Below are positions 47,281 through 59,423 of a stretch of 64,000 bases of DNA, one piece after another. A program made the translations under genes and the position numbers. The DNA is from Talpa occidentalis (taxonomy: Eukaryota > Chordata > Mammalia > Eulipotyphla > Talpidae). The notes beneath the pieces are model-generated. The model was not told the origin of the DNA, did not search any database, and was given only the letters and a program-made list of their open reading frames with translations. The stretch covers positions 88,888,678 through 88,952,677 of the forward strand of contig NW_023602073.1 of NCBI RefSeq assembly GCF_014898055.3, in the 5' to 3' direction. Within the stretch, counting starts at the first letter, position 1, and each line of letters begins with the position of its first letter.

Positions 47281-47469
47281 TGGTAAATAAATGAATTTAT
47301 CAAATGCCTTTTCCGCTCTAATAATTACTCGACAAAACATTTTTTAAGTTGATTAATGCAAATGAATATAAGGTAGATTTTTTTGACATCAAAACAAACT
47401 TGTAATCAGGAACAAATTCTACTTGTTCATATCATAACCTTGGAAATTCTGGTCCTTTGAGTCTATGCA

Positions 47470-47765
47470 TGTTAGGGTATGTTGCCCAGATGCTACCATC
47501 AGTTGGACTGGACGAACTTATCCCCCCAGTTCTCAATGGTGGGGATGCGCATAGCTCCCAGCAGAGTTTGTCCTCAGGGCTCCCTTCCCATGTCTGGTCC
47601 AGAGCTTTCTGTGGGACAGGCTGAAGTCACTGTTGTAACTATTCTGCAGTTCAAGTTCTTTCCCTAGCCCAACCCCACCTCTCATTTTCTGTGGGAGGTA
47701 TTCTGAGAACACCCCTAAAAACCTTTGGCATGTGTATTTCTCCTTCAGAGTCTATCCAGGGAACC
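47470..47765 (+). mobile_element. Ancient LTR-like insertion in the L1
   Basis: GCCCAGATGCTACC, GGGATGCGCATAGCTCCCAGCAG, GTCTGGTCCAGAGCTTTC and the 3' end TTCAGAGTCTATCCAGGGAACCTGACC have the wording of an old LTR whose name I cannot fix. A frame at 47479-47667 crosses it and is not a gene. Confidence 0.5.
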
Positions 47766-48896
47766 TGACCTTAGAAGCAAACTACATTTTATTTGCTAAT
47801 ATTTTGGTTAAAATTCAACCCAATTTAGTGAGATGGGTCTAGTTCTATATATCAATCATCAGATCTTGGAATTAAAATCAATCTGGCTTCATAAACTGAA
47901 TCAGGAATTTCCCCCCTTTTTTCCATGGCCTGGAAGTGTTTAACAACATTGGAGTCATCTGTTCTTTAAAGATTAAACCCATCTGGTCTTCATGCCTTTT
48001 TCCATGACAGTTTCTTAATCACCACCCAGGCATCTTCTACAGTGATTAACAGTTTAAGTAATTTATATTTGTTAAGAGATCATTTACTTCCTCTATGTTT
48101 TCAAATTTGTAGCCATAGACTTGTAAGCAGTAATCTCGTATAATTCTTTTAATCATGCCTGTATCTGTGGTTTGTTTCCTTCTCATTTTTAGTCTTGCAT
48201 GTTTTTCCAAGTGCCCCTACATGAGTGTTTACCATGCACACTCTCTCCTTTAATCAAGTTCACGGAGAGTTTATCTGCTTTATGGGTGTTAATTTTTTCA
48301 AGTTTTAGATTTATTTATCCTTTCTGTTTTATTTTGGTTTGTTTTCATTTTCTAGTTTATTACTTTCAGCTTTTATTTTTAATTTCTTTGCTATTCATTT
48401 CCTAATTTCTGGTAATGAGAACAAAATTTTTTTTTTCTCTAATAATTAAGAACTGAAAGAGTAATTTAAGACAATAAATTACTCAGGGAATGGCTTTGTT
48501 GCTCTGTATCTTTGATTTCTCAATAGATTTAATTTCACTTTTTTGTTTTAATTCATGGATAAACTTTCCAACAGTTAAAACCATTATAATTTGATTTCAT
48601 TGGGGTATATGATCAAGAAATTTGATGCTAAATTTTTTTTGTTTTAATTTTTGTATTTTGTATGTGATCAGAGGTATCTCTTCAGGTATGTATACTTTCC
48701 TTTTTGAAGCTTCAACTGGTTAAGCTTTTCTGTTAGTTAAAAGCACAACTAATTTTGTAAATGTTTTATGAAACCCTAGAAGAAAATATATATTCTCTAC
48801 TAGAAGGGATTTATGGTCCTATATATACCTAGTAAATGAAATTACCGATTTGTCTGTGAAGTTTATTCAACCCTGAAATACCTCTATGTAAGCCTC

Positions 48897-49351
48897 TGTA
48901 GGGTAAAGAAAATATCAGGCTTTTCTGCCCTTTCGCCATCAGGATAGATGATGGATCCTTGTCCTGAATGCATGCCTGATGGCGGGCACCTGGAATAGGG
49001 TGTGGGCATAGGTAGATGGGATTCAGCTGAGCTAAGACTGTGCTTTTAAGGGCGGCGTCACGGGGACTCCAGCAGCAGCAGTAGCAGGAGCAGCAATAGA
49101 GGCCGAAGCAGAAGCCGAAAGAGAAGCAGAGAAGCAGCAGAACGAACGCTAGAGAGCCCAGATAGAGTGAAGACTTGCTGGGGGCTGGGAGGCCTGCCAG
49201 CCTGCCAGCCTCCCAGCCAGCACCCCTGCCTGCCATATGCCTGGTGAACCCCAAATAAAAAACCTGCAAAACTACTGAGGACTCTGACTCCTCTTTTACC
49301 CGGTCTGCATGGGATCAGAAAACCTGCACTGTGCCCAGTCTGGCCTTTACA
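48897..49351 (+). mobile_element. Solo LTR, family A
   Basis: A 455-bp element, TGTAGGG to TTACA, between exact 5-bp copies of GCCTC (48892-48896 and 49352-49356). It interrupts the old minus-strand L1, which continues on both sides. AATAAAA near 49254 is the polyadenylation signal. A CAGCAG/AGCAGAAGC-rich stretch at about 49065-49135 is a small triplet expansion not seen in the 36014 copy, and it causes the minus-strand open frame here. Confidence 0.94.
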
Positions 49352-50488
49352 GCCTCTTTCTCTTATTGTAATTTTATTATGTTATCTGCATTTCTATTTT
49401 TGATTTACATGTAATTTTTTGCTGTGATGTTATGTGAAGTTTACTTTGCTAAAGTTTTGGAACCTGTTGTGGAGTAGTTTTAGCATTTCTTTCGAAACCA
49501 TTCATCATCCCCCTACTGGAAGTTTCTCACTTCCATTTTGCAAGGGCAGAATGTTAGTCTATCAGCCCCTTTATTCTGCCTGCACTTTACCTTTCTTCCT
49601 CAGTGCTGACACTCACCATCAGAAATCGTACTCTCTTTAACATATTAACCACTTTTTCTTCCTTCTTTCCTTCCCAACCATGCTGGGAGTACACTGTATT
49701 TTCCTCAGGAGATTTTTCCAATATGAAAGCCCAGAAGCCACGATTATGTATCAAGACATATTTTCCTTTTATTTTTAAGTGTCTTGCATCTTGTCTGATA
49801 TCACTCTTTTCATTTGCTTGATAGTTTAGTCCCATTTATCTTTAATATCAAGTTGTTTGCAATTGAACTGTGTATTTTAAACAGTCTGATACTGACATTT
49901 AAAGGAAGAAATTGTCCATTCATATATAATGTAATGATTGATATATTTCGTTTTGTCCTTGCTGGGTTTTTACATCTCTGACTTGTTCCTGGCTGGTTGA
50001 TGGAACTCTAAGTTGTGACAGTGTGTTGAGTGATGGATGGTAGCGATCCCATGTGAACTGACAATGAAATGGTTGCCTGTATCCAGGTCAGCCATTAAAA
50101 GAAACCCCAGGCTTCTCACCCCAAGTTTCAGGAGTGGGAGAACATAGAATAGCCATCTAGCAATTTCTTGACTTATTTAGGGGATGGGATCTGATGTCTT
50201 TCCTGTTCTGCATGGTAAGCAGTTCTCCTGGGGACATACTTTGTTTTTTCTTTTTTAAATTATTATTTATTATTTTAAAACTACTGCTTTCTGATTCTTG
50301 TCCCTGGCTGTCTGATATAGACGTGAGGCTTTTCAGTTGCACAGGAAAAGCTCACATTGGTACTCTCCCCTCAATGCTTCCAGGGCCCAAGGCCCTGTTA
50401 ACACCCAGTTCTGCACTGATCTAAGAGATAGACAAGATAGGCATGTGACCTGGCATTGGAAGTAAGAAGTAGGTAGTAGCAATGATTT

Positions 50489-50761
50489 ATTTTTTTAAAG
50501 ATTTATTTATGCATACAATAACTGAGGTGTAGGCCAGAGGTGTGGGGGCTGGGAGGGTGACGAGTCACCAGAGACACAGTGGGGAACAGAACAGGCAGAC
50601 TGACTGAAATACACTGCTGAGGGGAGCAGTGGGCGATACAGGAGAGGTCTGTTGCACCATGTGGGTAGCTCCCTGGCTGGTCAGGCACCGAACTTCTGTT
50701 GCAGAGGCTGTGGATAGCTTCACAGTGCTGTGCTTAACTCCTTGCACCACCAGGGAGGCCC
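50489..50761 (-). mobile_element. tRNA-derived SINE, minus strand
   Basis: TTTTTTAAAGATTTATTTAT tail side, reverse body, then TTGCACCACCAGGGAGGCCC at the head. The 11-bp duplication AGCAATGATTT lies at 50478-50488 and 50762-50772. It is moderately diverged. Confidence 0.93.
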
Positions 50762-50772
50762 AGCAATGATTT

Positions 50773-52160
50773 CTTATGTGCCTTTCTTGGTATAAAAGAC
50801 ATTAATTTTAGCAGGGTAAATGGGGGAAATTTTTTTTTTCTAATTCCTTCTTTTTCACTCTGTGTCTTAGTGATTTTTATTCTACTTTAGTGTGAACCCT
50901 TCTGTAATATATGCTAATGATGTTCTTTTCCCTTGAACTATCAAATGGGCCCTGAGAAAACTGATTGTTAGTATCAAGGTTTAATGTAACTACTTTAAGT
51001 GAAAATCATTATTTTTGGTATTTAGCCTATAATACTTAATTTGTTTATATCAAATAACTTCATCACTGAACATTTTATTTCATTACTAGGTAATAGTTCA
51101 TCTTGAAGTTTCGTTAAGAAGTAAAATTGCTTTAAAATAGACATAAAAATATATCTACAAACACATGGACACACTTCCAATTACAACAACCAACAGGACA
51201 TTCAGTTAAACATGAACAAAAAAAATACAATTTTCAGTATAAGTATATCCCGTGAAATGTTTGGGATATATTTAAACTAAATTTGATCATTTTTTAATCC
51301 GAAATTCAAATTAGAGTGCAAGTCCCGTATTTTATCTGGGAATCCTAAAATATGTAAAAATATGTAGACAAGTACATGTTGATTGTGGGTAAGAGAGGAA
51401 GATTGATACTGTTCCTGTTTTGAATTTTTCAAGGCTAAAATCACAGTGGTCGTGCTTTATGGCAGATAGTTCAAACTATATTAGAGTAACTGCATGAAGG
51501 TGTGAATCTCTCTTGTTCACTGATGTATCTTCACCATTTGTCATAGTGTTTGACACAATCTGTCTTTAGTGAATATTTTCTAAATAATTGAATAAACTAG
51601 TACTTTCTGATACCAGAACCCAGATGGTACCTCAAATGTAAACTACATTTTCTATTAAAATGTGAGGATTTAAACTTAAAGAAGCATGTACCCATCATTT
51701 TTATGTTTTTGCTTATGGGTGTTTCATCATAAGAAGAATTTGTCTAAGAATTTCAAAATTACTATACTATGTTACAGAAAACTTTGTGTGCGTGTGTGTG
51801 TTTGTGTGTGTTGACCATTATTTTCAGAGGAGATTCTGAGAATGAATGTAACCTTTTTAGTCTCCCAATCTTGCCTTAAAGTAATACATACAATCTGCAT
51901 TCTAGGTTCTTGTGTTTAATTCTCAACTACTAATGCTCACAAGTATTGTAAGAAATACTTGCTGAGTTGCCTGGAGGTAAGCTGTCTACTCATTCTTCAA
52001 GGTATTAGAAGTTTTGTCTTTGAAACCATTATAAGATCATCATTATCCTTGGATCTCAGTTTTTTTAATTCTTGACTTTGTCTTTTCTGAATTATACTTT
52101 GGTATTATGTCATAGGTCAGCATTAAAGAAAAAATGAGGGAAAATTACTGGCTATTTCAT
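50773..52160. other. Unclassified AT-rich stretch
   Basis: No gene or named repeat. A short (GT)n-rich run lies at about 51786-51811. Confidence 0.4.
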
Positions 52161-53960
52161 TCTTTTTATTTTATTAAAATTTGGTTTGTTGTATTTCTGG
52201 TATACACAAAGGGTTTATCAATTCATTTATAAAGTGTTGATTTTAAGCTTGCTCTCTAAATGTGGCCCAGTTCTGTGAGTTGTGACAAGGCATGTGATAT
52301 TCCTGCAACCATGGAGATACAGCATGGTCCCACCACTCCAAAAGCTTTCTTCTTCTCCTTTGTAGTCAGCGCCTCTCACAGCCTTAGCCCAGGCAACCTG
52401 ATATGTCACTGGTTTGCATTTTCTAGAGTTTTACATATATGGACACATAGTATGCATGTGCTTTTTTGTAAGGCTTTGTTCAGCACAAATAATTTGAAGT
52501 TCATCGAAGTTGTTGCATGAATCTATAACTTGTTCTTTTTTTAAATTGTCTTCATGGCAACTGTAAAAGGAGTATATGTCTGTAGTTTTCCATTGTGTGG
52601 ATATAAGGCAATTTTGTTTCATCACTCATTTGTTGATGAACATTTGAGTTGTTTGCAGTTTGGGGCTATTACAAGGAAAGCTGCTATAAGCGCTCAATTA
52701 CAAGTTGCTGGGGTAGACCCATGCTTTCATTTCTTTTGGGAAAAAATCCAAGAGTAGATGGCTGCATCATATGGTAGATGCATGTTTATAAATTTTAAGA
52801 GATTGCCAAACCTTTTCCAATGTTGTTACACAGCCTCACATTCCTATCCATAGTTGCCCCACATTCTCTCTAGCACTGGGCATAGTCAGTCTCTTAAATT
52901 CTAACCATTCTGATAGACTTGTAATATCACATTGTGATTTAAATTTGCATTTTCCTAATAACTAGGGAAATGAACTTGAAAATTTTTCACATGTTTACTT
53001 ATCATCTTTAGTGATTTGTTTATTCAAATCATTTACATGCCCACCCCTTTTAAATTGAGTTGTTTTCTTATTGAGTTTTGGGGACTCTGTATATATTTTC
53101 AATACAAGTTCTATACCAGATATATAATTTGCAAATATTTTCACTGTCTGGCATATTTCTTCTTCTCTTAACGGTTTTTCTTTGGATAGCAGAAGGTTTA
53201 ATTTTGATAAGGTCAAACTTGTTAATTTGTTCATTTATAGATCATATTTGAGGTCATTTCACGGATTATATTTGAGATCCCTTCAGTTTATGATCCCTTT
53301 TTTTTATTTCATCCTAGTTACTTTATTATTTTTTTGTAGTTTTACTTTTTTTATAATAAATTTTATTTTTATATTCCCCATACAATTGCAACCCCCTTAT
53401 TTTGACCCCAATCCCTCCCCTCCCGCCCCCTACCCCCCATAGAGTGTCTCCGGTTCATAGTTTTTTGTTGATTTTGATTTTCACTTTCTTATAGTTATTC
53501 ATTTCCCTGGTCTTATGATCCATTTTAAGTGATTTTTGTATATGATAGGAGATATGGATCTAAGTTCATTTTCCTGCATATGTAATTATTTCAATACCAC
53601 TTACTGAAAATACTTTCCTTTCCCTACTGACTTACCTTTATACCTTTGTTGAAGATCAATTGTCCATACATGACACCACCTCATTTTAGTTATTGCAGCT
53701 CCATATAAGACTTGAAATCAGACAGTGGTGGTTCTCCAACTTTGTTCTTCCTTTTCAATTTGTTTTTGACTATTAGGGATCCTTTATGTTTGCATAATAA
53801 ATTTTAGAATCAGCTTATCAATTTCTACTAAAAACTCCCTTAGATGTTAATTAGAACTGCATTGATTCTACAGATCAGTTTGCAAAATGAGCATTGTTGA
53901 TGATGACTCTTGCAATTGTGCCTGCCTAATGGATGCCCAATGATTTGATTAAAATGTAAG
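52160..53960 (-). mobile_element. Old L1 3' half, minus strand, interrupted
   Basis: Reverse L1 text from 3'UTR into ORF2: TTCCATTGTGTGGATATAAGG, GTTTGCAGTTTGGGGCTATTAC, GTAGATGGCTGCATCATATGG, CTTTTCCAATGTTGTTACAC, TTGTTTGTTTATTCAAATC, then after the younger insert, GAAGATCAATTGTCCATACATG and CAGCTCCATATAAGACTTGAAATCAG. All frames are broken. Confidence 0.85.
53297..53512 (-). mobile_element. Younger L1 3' end inside the older L1
   Basis: T-run, ATTCCCCATACAATTGCAACCCCC, TTATTTTGACCCCAATCCC and TCATAGTTTTTTGTTGATTTTGATTTTC are the exact reverse of the 3' end seen at 29380-29510. A 9-bp duplication TTATGATCC lies at 53288-53296 and 53513-53521. It is 5'-truncated, and close identity to the 28722 copy marks it as the same young subfamily. 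Confidence 0.9.
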
Positions 53961-54189
53961 GATCACTGCTACTTACTAAATGCATCCATTCACCTGATGT
54001 TATCAAAGAACTGTAAACATATACTCTTACATTTTTTTAGGTTAAAATAGTACAGGATTAAATATGAAAAAACTCAGATTAACCTCAAAATCTGTATTTT
54101 GAATTAATATGAAGGAAGACTGATGCTTTTTGAAACATTGTAGAATTGTTATTTCATAATAAAAACAACATAGGAACATATACAGAGAT
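53961..54189. other. Short unclassified stretch
   Basis: AT-rich sequence between the old L1 and the MaLR remnant, with nothing recognised in it. Confidence 0.35.
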
Positions 54190-54665
54190 ATGAGAGGGAA
54201 AGCCTGAAAAAGAGAATGGCAAGAAACTTGATGTGGGTGTGGACATGAGCTCTCACCTAGGGAGGCTTTTTCAATAGGCTCAATACTTAAGACAATGAGT
54301 CAAAAATAGAAGGATAGGCAAAGTCAGATGGTAACGAACAGTAAAGTTCTTGCTAGAGTTAAGAGTGAAAATGCTGTACAGATTCAGGATCTGTATAAGT
54401 TCAGGGCTGTAAAATTTTCCCTTCTTCCTTCTCCATCCAGTATTTGATTGTGGGGTCGTAACAAGTCATGGGAACCATAGGGATGAGAGCAGCACTTGAG
54501 GGCTGGGAACAAGATAAAGAGTCTGAGACATGACATTTGGAACCACAACACCTGTTGTAGACTTGTTCCTAGACTGTTACATGAAGAGAAATACATTTCT
54601 ATTGTGTTGAGCCACTATTAATTTGTGTCTATATTCAACTGCTGCTGAACTAATAAAAGGATAAT
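54190..54665 (+). mobile_element. MaLR-type LTR remnant
   Basis: The 3' part TGGAACCACAACACC, GTTCCTAGACTGTTACATGAAG, ATTGTGTTGAGCCACTATTAATTTGTG and GCTGCTGAACTAATA follows MLT1-type 3' ends. The 5' part is less clear. Confidence 0.6.
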
Positions 54666-54899
54666 GCTCACTTGAAGGTTGATTTAAAAAAAAAAAGTTT
54701 CTGTTTAAAGTTTTATATTAAGCTTGAAATACTAATATTAAGAGCCAATATTCCCTCATGGAATCAAAAACATTATAAAATATCACTAAGTGCATACCTC
54801 TTAGATTCAAGTGATTAGTAACAATTTTCTCATGTGGTAGAAGGGGTTGCTATGTCTGCAAGAAATGTGGCAAAATTGACAAAATACAATTTTTTTTAG

Positions 54900-55060
54900 G
54901 CACAAAGACTTGGCTTGAAATATTGGCTCTACTACTTAATAATTAAGATCAATTAACTCGATTTACTTCCCTTAACTTTCCTTATCTGTAAAACACCTAC
55001 TTCCTGACCTTATTGTGAGGGTCAAATTAGATAATATCTAAAGTTCTAAGTCAAAGTCAC
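54900..55060 (+). repeat. MIR-type ancient SINE remnant
   Basis: GGCTTGAAATATTGGCTCTACTACTTAATAATT, CCTTATCTGTAAAAC and TATTGTGAGGGTCAAATTAGATAAT follow the MIR body and tail in plus orientation. Confidence 0.65.
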
Positions 55061-58000
55061 AGTTTTAATAATTTCCTCCCTTTCCACCACAGTCAAGATA
55101 AAGGAACCATCCACTCTATAATAAAGCATAACTTATTATCTGAATAAGTTTACTATGCATTGGACATAGCTGTGTAGCAGTCCCATTTACCAGGCCGGGC
55201 TACTTAGTAGATTTGGGTGGGATCTAGCTAATATATTTATTCAAATAAAGATTGTCTTAGTGGCAACTGTGAAACAAGTATATGTCTTTTAGTTTTAAGT
55301 TTCCCGACTTACTCTCTGCTTTAGCAGTCCAGACACAAGTGTCACAGGGGTCAGTCAGGCAGGGGATACAAAGAGGTCAGTTTGGAGAGTCCACATGTTT
55401 GGACTGTGAACAATGGGAGGAGGCTGCTCAGTGCCCATGAGTTTGGAATAAGTCTCCCCATTGCTAGTACTTGTAAAATTTCAAAGGAATTGCAAGTCTT
55501 AACTTTTGTGTGGAATCTCCTGATTTTCAAAATGTTCAGTTTTTTTTTTTTTTAAGTGTTCAGGTCAAATAAAAATGTGTCTATGGCTTTCTGCTTGCTG
55601 CCTCAGCTCTCCAGGCTGCCCACTCTGACAGAGCATCTTCCCTGCAGCAGATGCCTCTTGAAAAATCCATTGACTACAAATGTGCTTAACATCAGCATAT
55701 TTACTTATTCCTGCAGATCTGTGTGCTCAGAACCAGTGCTTGTTCCAAATAAGACACTAAGATTTTAATTTAGAGGCACGATTGTAATAAACATAAGAAA
55801 GATAACCACAATGCTACACTAGTCTAGAGCGTACCTGGAGCTAATTCAGTGGGGGTGTTTTTCCACTCTTTCTGGGGAAGAAAATGATGTAATAAATGTT
55901 TGTTTATTTTGTGTTTAAGGCCAAATAAGCTAAAAACTGAAATGCTGAGTACATCAAAAAATCAAAATCAGCAATTCAATTATTTTCTTTATTAGAATAG
56001 CCAGGAGTGAGCTTGTTAAGATGGATCTGCTTTGTTGTAGCTTGCTTGGCTGGCAATGTCTAAATGATTTGAATTTAATGAGTCAGAGTCAAAGAAATCT
56101 CACAGGCAACTACAATCTCCTGTCAGAAAGAGTAGCTAACTTGAGTCAAACATCAGTATTTTTTTTTTCTTGGCCCATCTTAGAAACTCGTGTATTTAGT
56201 TATATATTTGTGGATTTATATTTTAATCTTAAAATTATACTCCTAATAGTTTCTTAAGACTGGGAATTTTGGTTTCCAGTCTTTTAAGTTAGTGATTTGT
56301 TCTTAACTATTACCCACAGTGGAGGATTATGGCTGCTTTGAAGTTTACAAACATTTGAAGGGTTGAACCTATACCCCCAATTCATGTTGATTGTAATTGG
56401 TTATAAACAAAGGTTACCTCTATTAAATGTAACAAAATATTAAAAAGAAAAACATAACCCACATAAAAATGCTGTCCCTCCTCTAAAACTTGTGAGAGGC
56501 AATTTCTTTAGCACTCAGTTTCAGCAGACCATAGTTTTGTTTTCTGTTTTGGTAAGACTAGCAAGTTCCCAAATCTTCATTTTGAGTTTTTTTTTTTTTT
56601 AATTTCAAGTACATATAATAGAAAGGTATATATAATGTCACAACATGAATCTCTGTTAAGGCCCAATGTGGGAGAATGCTGTTCTCTGTGCTGCCTATAA
56701 AATTCTCCAAAATATCCTACAGCGGAACAATTGTGTCAAAGAGGAAGCCAGATATGAGCTCAGTTTTTTCTCTGCTAAGGAGTGCCTTTGAGCTACTTGG
56801 AATTTGTGTTACTACTGCTCAATTCAGTTCCTATTTAAAAAACTGACTAGCAGGTTAAAGTTTACTGGGCCAAAAAAAAAAAAAAAATAATAGGAGTCTG
56901 TGTGGACCTGAAGCACTACTAAGAACAACTAAATAACTCATCTTAAAATAACATCTTTACTCTCAGACTATAACAAGTTGGGCATCACGGACTCTGATGT
57001 TAGTAGTTTATTAATTATATACATATAGCAATAACCATGTGCAAATAGAAAAGTTAGGCACTTATAATTTCTGGAAAGTATAACTCCTAAGCAGGGATCA
57101 TCTACTGACTTCTCATGAGTTTCATGAAGACACTCATAATAGGTCTGTAGTTTTTTGTCAAACTTTTTTCTCCTGTATTCTACTTGCACTGGGTATTTTC
57201 TGCAAGTTACTTAGTGCCAGAGTTGCAAACTTCTATATTTGGGTGTTTCCTTTTCTCTACAAATAGAGATCTCCAATTTTTCACCACTGGAATTAAGTAG
57301 AACAAACAAATTATTTACTTTCATTTGTTTTAATTTAATAGAGAAACCCATGAAGCTACTAACCACCTTGAGAAATTAATTATTAATTGCATCTCCTATA
57401 TATCCCTCCTGCCTTCCATTTTCTTCTTTACCTCCCCAGAGGCAAGTGTTGCTATAGTTTTTAAAAAAGTCATGCAAAAAATGTATAGCTTAGATATATT
57501 TTTATACTACATGAAAATATCATTCATGTATCCTCCTGAAAGACTTTTGCATCTATGGTACTATAAGCATTTCTAACTTAAAGAGAGACTTTCTATCTAA
57601 AAATCCTTTGTGGGAATTTTCTATGTGCATAATCTTATAACCAGCAATGTCAGTTCTTTGCCACTTAAATACATATATGTACAAGTAAGAGTGTACAAAG
57701 ATATTTACTTCAGCACTGTTGTAAAAGCAAAATTAATAATTAAGTTTAGGTAAACTATAGTCCAAACTAGCAATGAAAAGAAAGAAGATAAATACTTACT
57801 GATCATAGTCAAACCTCTAAGACACTAAACAATTGCAATAAAAACATTAAAATACCATTTATATTTTAAAATGGTACATTTATGTGTGATCTTATGTAGC
57901 TTAACAAGTATACACAAGTTTTGCAAGCAAAGATTGAAAACTGATAGCAGTGATTGCCTTGAGGATGGGAGTGGGTGGTCAAAGAGGAATTTATGTTACT

Positions 58001-59098
58001 GGTATTAGTCTAATTTTTATTAGAAAATCCTATGTTACTTGAGTGATTAAAATGTAAGTAGATTTAAGGTATATTTAAAAAGGTCAATGTAACATTTTCA
58101 GGTAGGATAACAACACTGATTCAAGGCAAGAGATGAAAACTGTCCCAGCAAATGTTCATTTAAATGGCTTCAAGTAGAATAAGCTAGGGACAGAACTATA
58201 TGCCTAATACCTATCTCAGATCCCTTAAATTTGCATATTATGTCTAGTACGGTCAGATCAACAGCGGCAAGCAAGAAAAATTACCATTCGCAGACCAAAA
58301 TTGCAAAGTACACCCATAAGAAAGAAATCAATGGGCTTGGATGGACAAAAGTTAAGAAAACCTGTATATGAGAAAAACAGCAAGAGGGTAAGGCAAAATT
58401 AATTGAAACTCCAAAAACTGAGTGAACAAATACTAAAAACTGGACAAGCCATGAGGTCAATAAAGGTTCAGTAATTAGAACAACAGTCCTAACAATTGAT
58501 TAGAAAAGGAGCTCAGATCTCAGGCTAAAAGCCTCAAGATACATTCCAAAAAAAGTGATGTATGAGCTAGAACAGTTACTGGGAAGATAGAGATGTCTGA
58601 GGAAGAACTGCAACCCGTCAAAAGGAAAAGCAGCCCTCTGTGGGGGAGAAACGCTGAAGACTACCACCTCTGAGAAAAGCCCTTATTTTAGCAATTGGGA
58701 ACTGCAGCCTGTCTGCCATGTTCCTGCTTAGACACTCTAAAGCCGCATCTCCCAGGGGTTAGACTGCTCCCAGGATGTGAGTCCTGCCATCCGCTCTGCC
58801 ATTCTGGAAGAGGAAACCTGTGCTGGGTATCACATGAGTTCCTTATTCATAGACATGAATGAACATCAAAAGATCACAGAATTTTGAGGGAAAAGAACAA
58901 AATGAAAAGGAGCACCAAAATAAAAACATGAACCCCCCAACCCCCAAACTGATTCCTGAAAGGAGAAAAAAATAGAAGGGCACAGAACTTGAAAAACAAA
59001 AAATTTTAAGGGATATTCCCTCGGGATTGCGCAAAGCAGTCAATAAAAGATTGTTTGGAAAAAGGGCAATTAAGAGAACAAAACAATTTATAAATTTA
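55061..59098. other. Noncoding stretch, partly old L1
   Basis: About 57640-58080 keeps plus-strand L1 wording (ATTTACTTCAGCACTGTTGTAAAAGC, GATAGCAGTGATTGCCTTGAGGATGGG). The rest, including a somewhat GC-richer part at 58560-58830, is not recognised. Open frames at 55556-55768, 56021-56257 and 56968-57189 (minus) lack domains. Homopolymer runs lie at 55540-55555 (T), 56590-56600 (T) and 56873-56887 (A). Confidence 0.4.
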
Positions 59099-59111
59099 AA
59101 ATGTAATTGCC

Positions 59112-59410
59112 AGGCCTCCCCGGTGGCGCAGCGGTTGAGCTCTGGGTTGCGAACCTGCCGCGCGGCCTCTGCGGCGCCGGATCGAACCCCGGCTGCTCCC
59201 CGGCCACCAGAGAAGGGTCCCACATGGTGCGCAGACCTCTCCTGCCGTCCGCTGCTCCCCTCAGCAGTGTACTTCGGTCCTTCGGCCTGCTCTGCTCCCT
59301 GCTCTGGCTCTGGTGAATTCTCTCACCCTCCCACGCTTCTGACTGTACCCAGTGCTTGTATAAATAAATAAAAACAAATAAATAAATAAAACATGCCTCT
59401 ATAAAAAAAT
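59112..59410 (+). mobile_element. tRNA-derived SINE, 'CATGCCTCTAT' tail subfamily
   Basis: GGCCTCCCCGGTGGCGCAGCGGTTGAG starts it, the box B region reads GGATCGAACCCC at about 59178, and it ends with AAAT units then ACATGCCTCTATAAA. The 13-bp duplication AAAT(G/A)TAATTGCC lies at 59099-59111 and 59411-59423. Close to consensus, so young. Confidence 0.95.
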
Positions 59411-59423
59411 AAATATAATTGCC

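Larger units (their letters stand above)
47280..50010 (-). mobile_element. Long old L1, minus strand, interrupted
   Basis: Reverse ORF2 text appears in order: TTTATCAAATGCCTTTTCCGC, CCATGGCCTGGAAGTGTTTAACAAC, GCTCTGTATCTTTGATTTCTCAATAG, TTTGTCTGTGAAGTTTATTC, then after the LTR, TCTTATTGTAATTTTATTATG. It is broken by an LTR-like piece at about 47470-47765 and by LTR-A at 48897-49351. Highly diverged; gaps and end points are uncertain. Confidence 0.75.

Noticed and set aside
48829..49269. 146-codon minus-strand frame
   Set aside because: It lies almost wholly across the LTR-A copy in antisense, and its cysteine/serine-rich part comes from a small triplet expansion.
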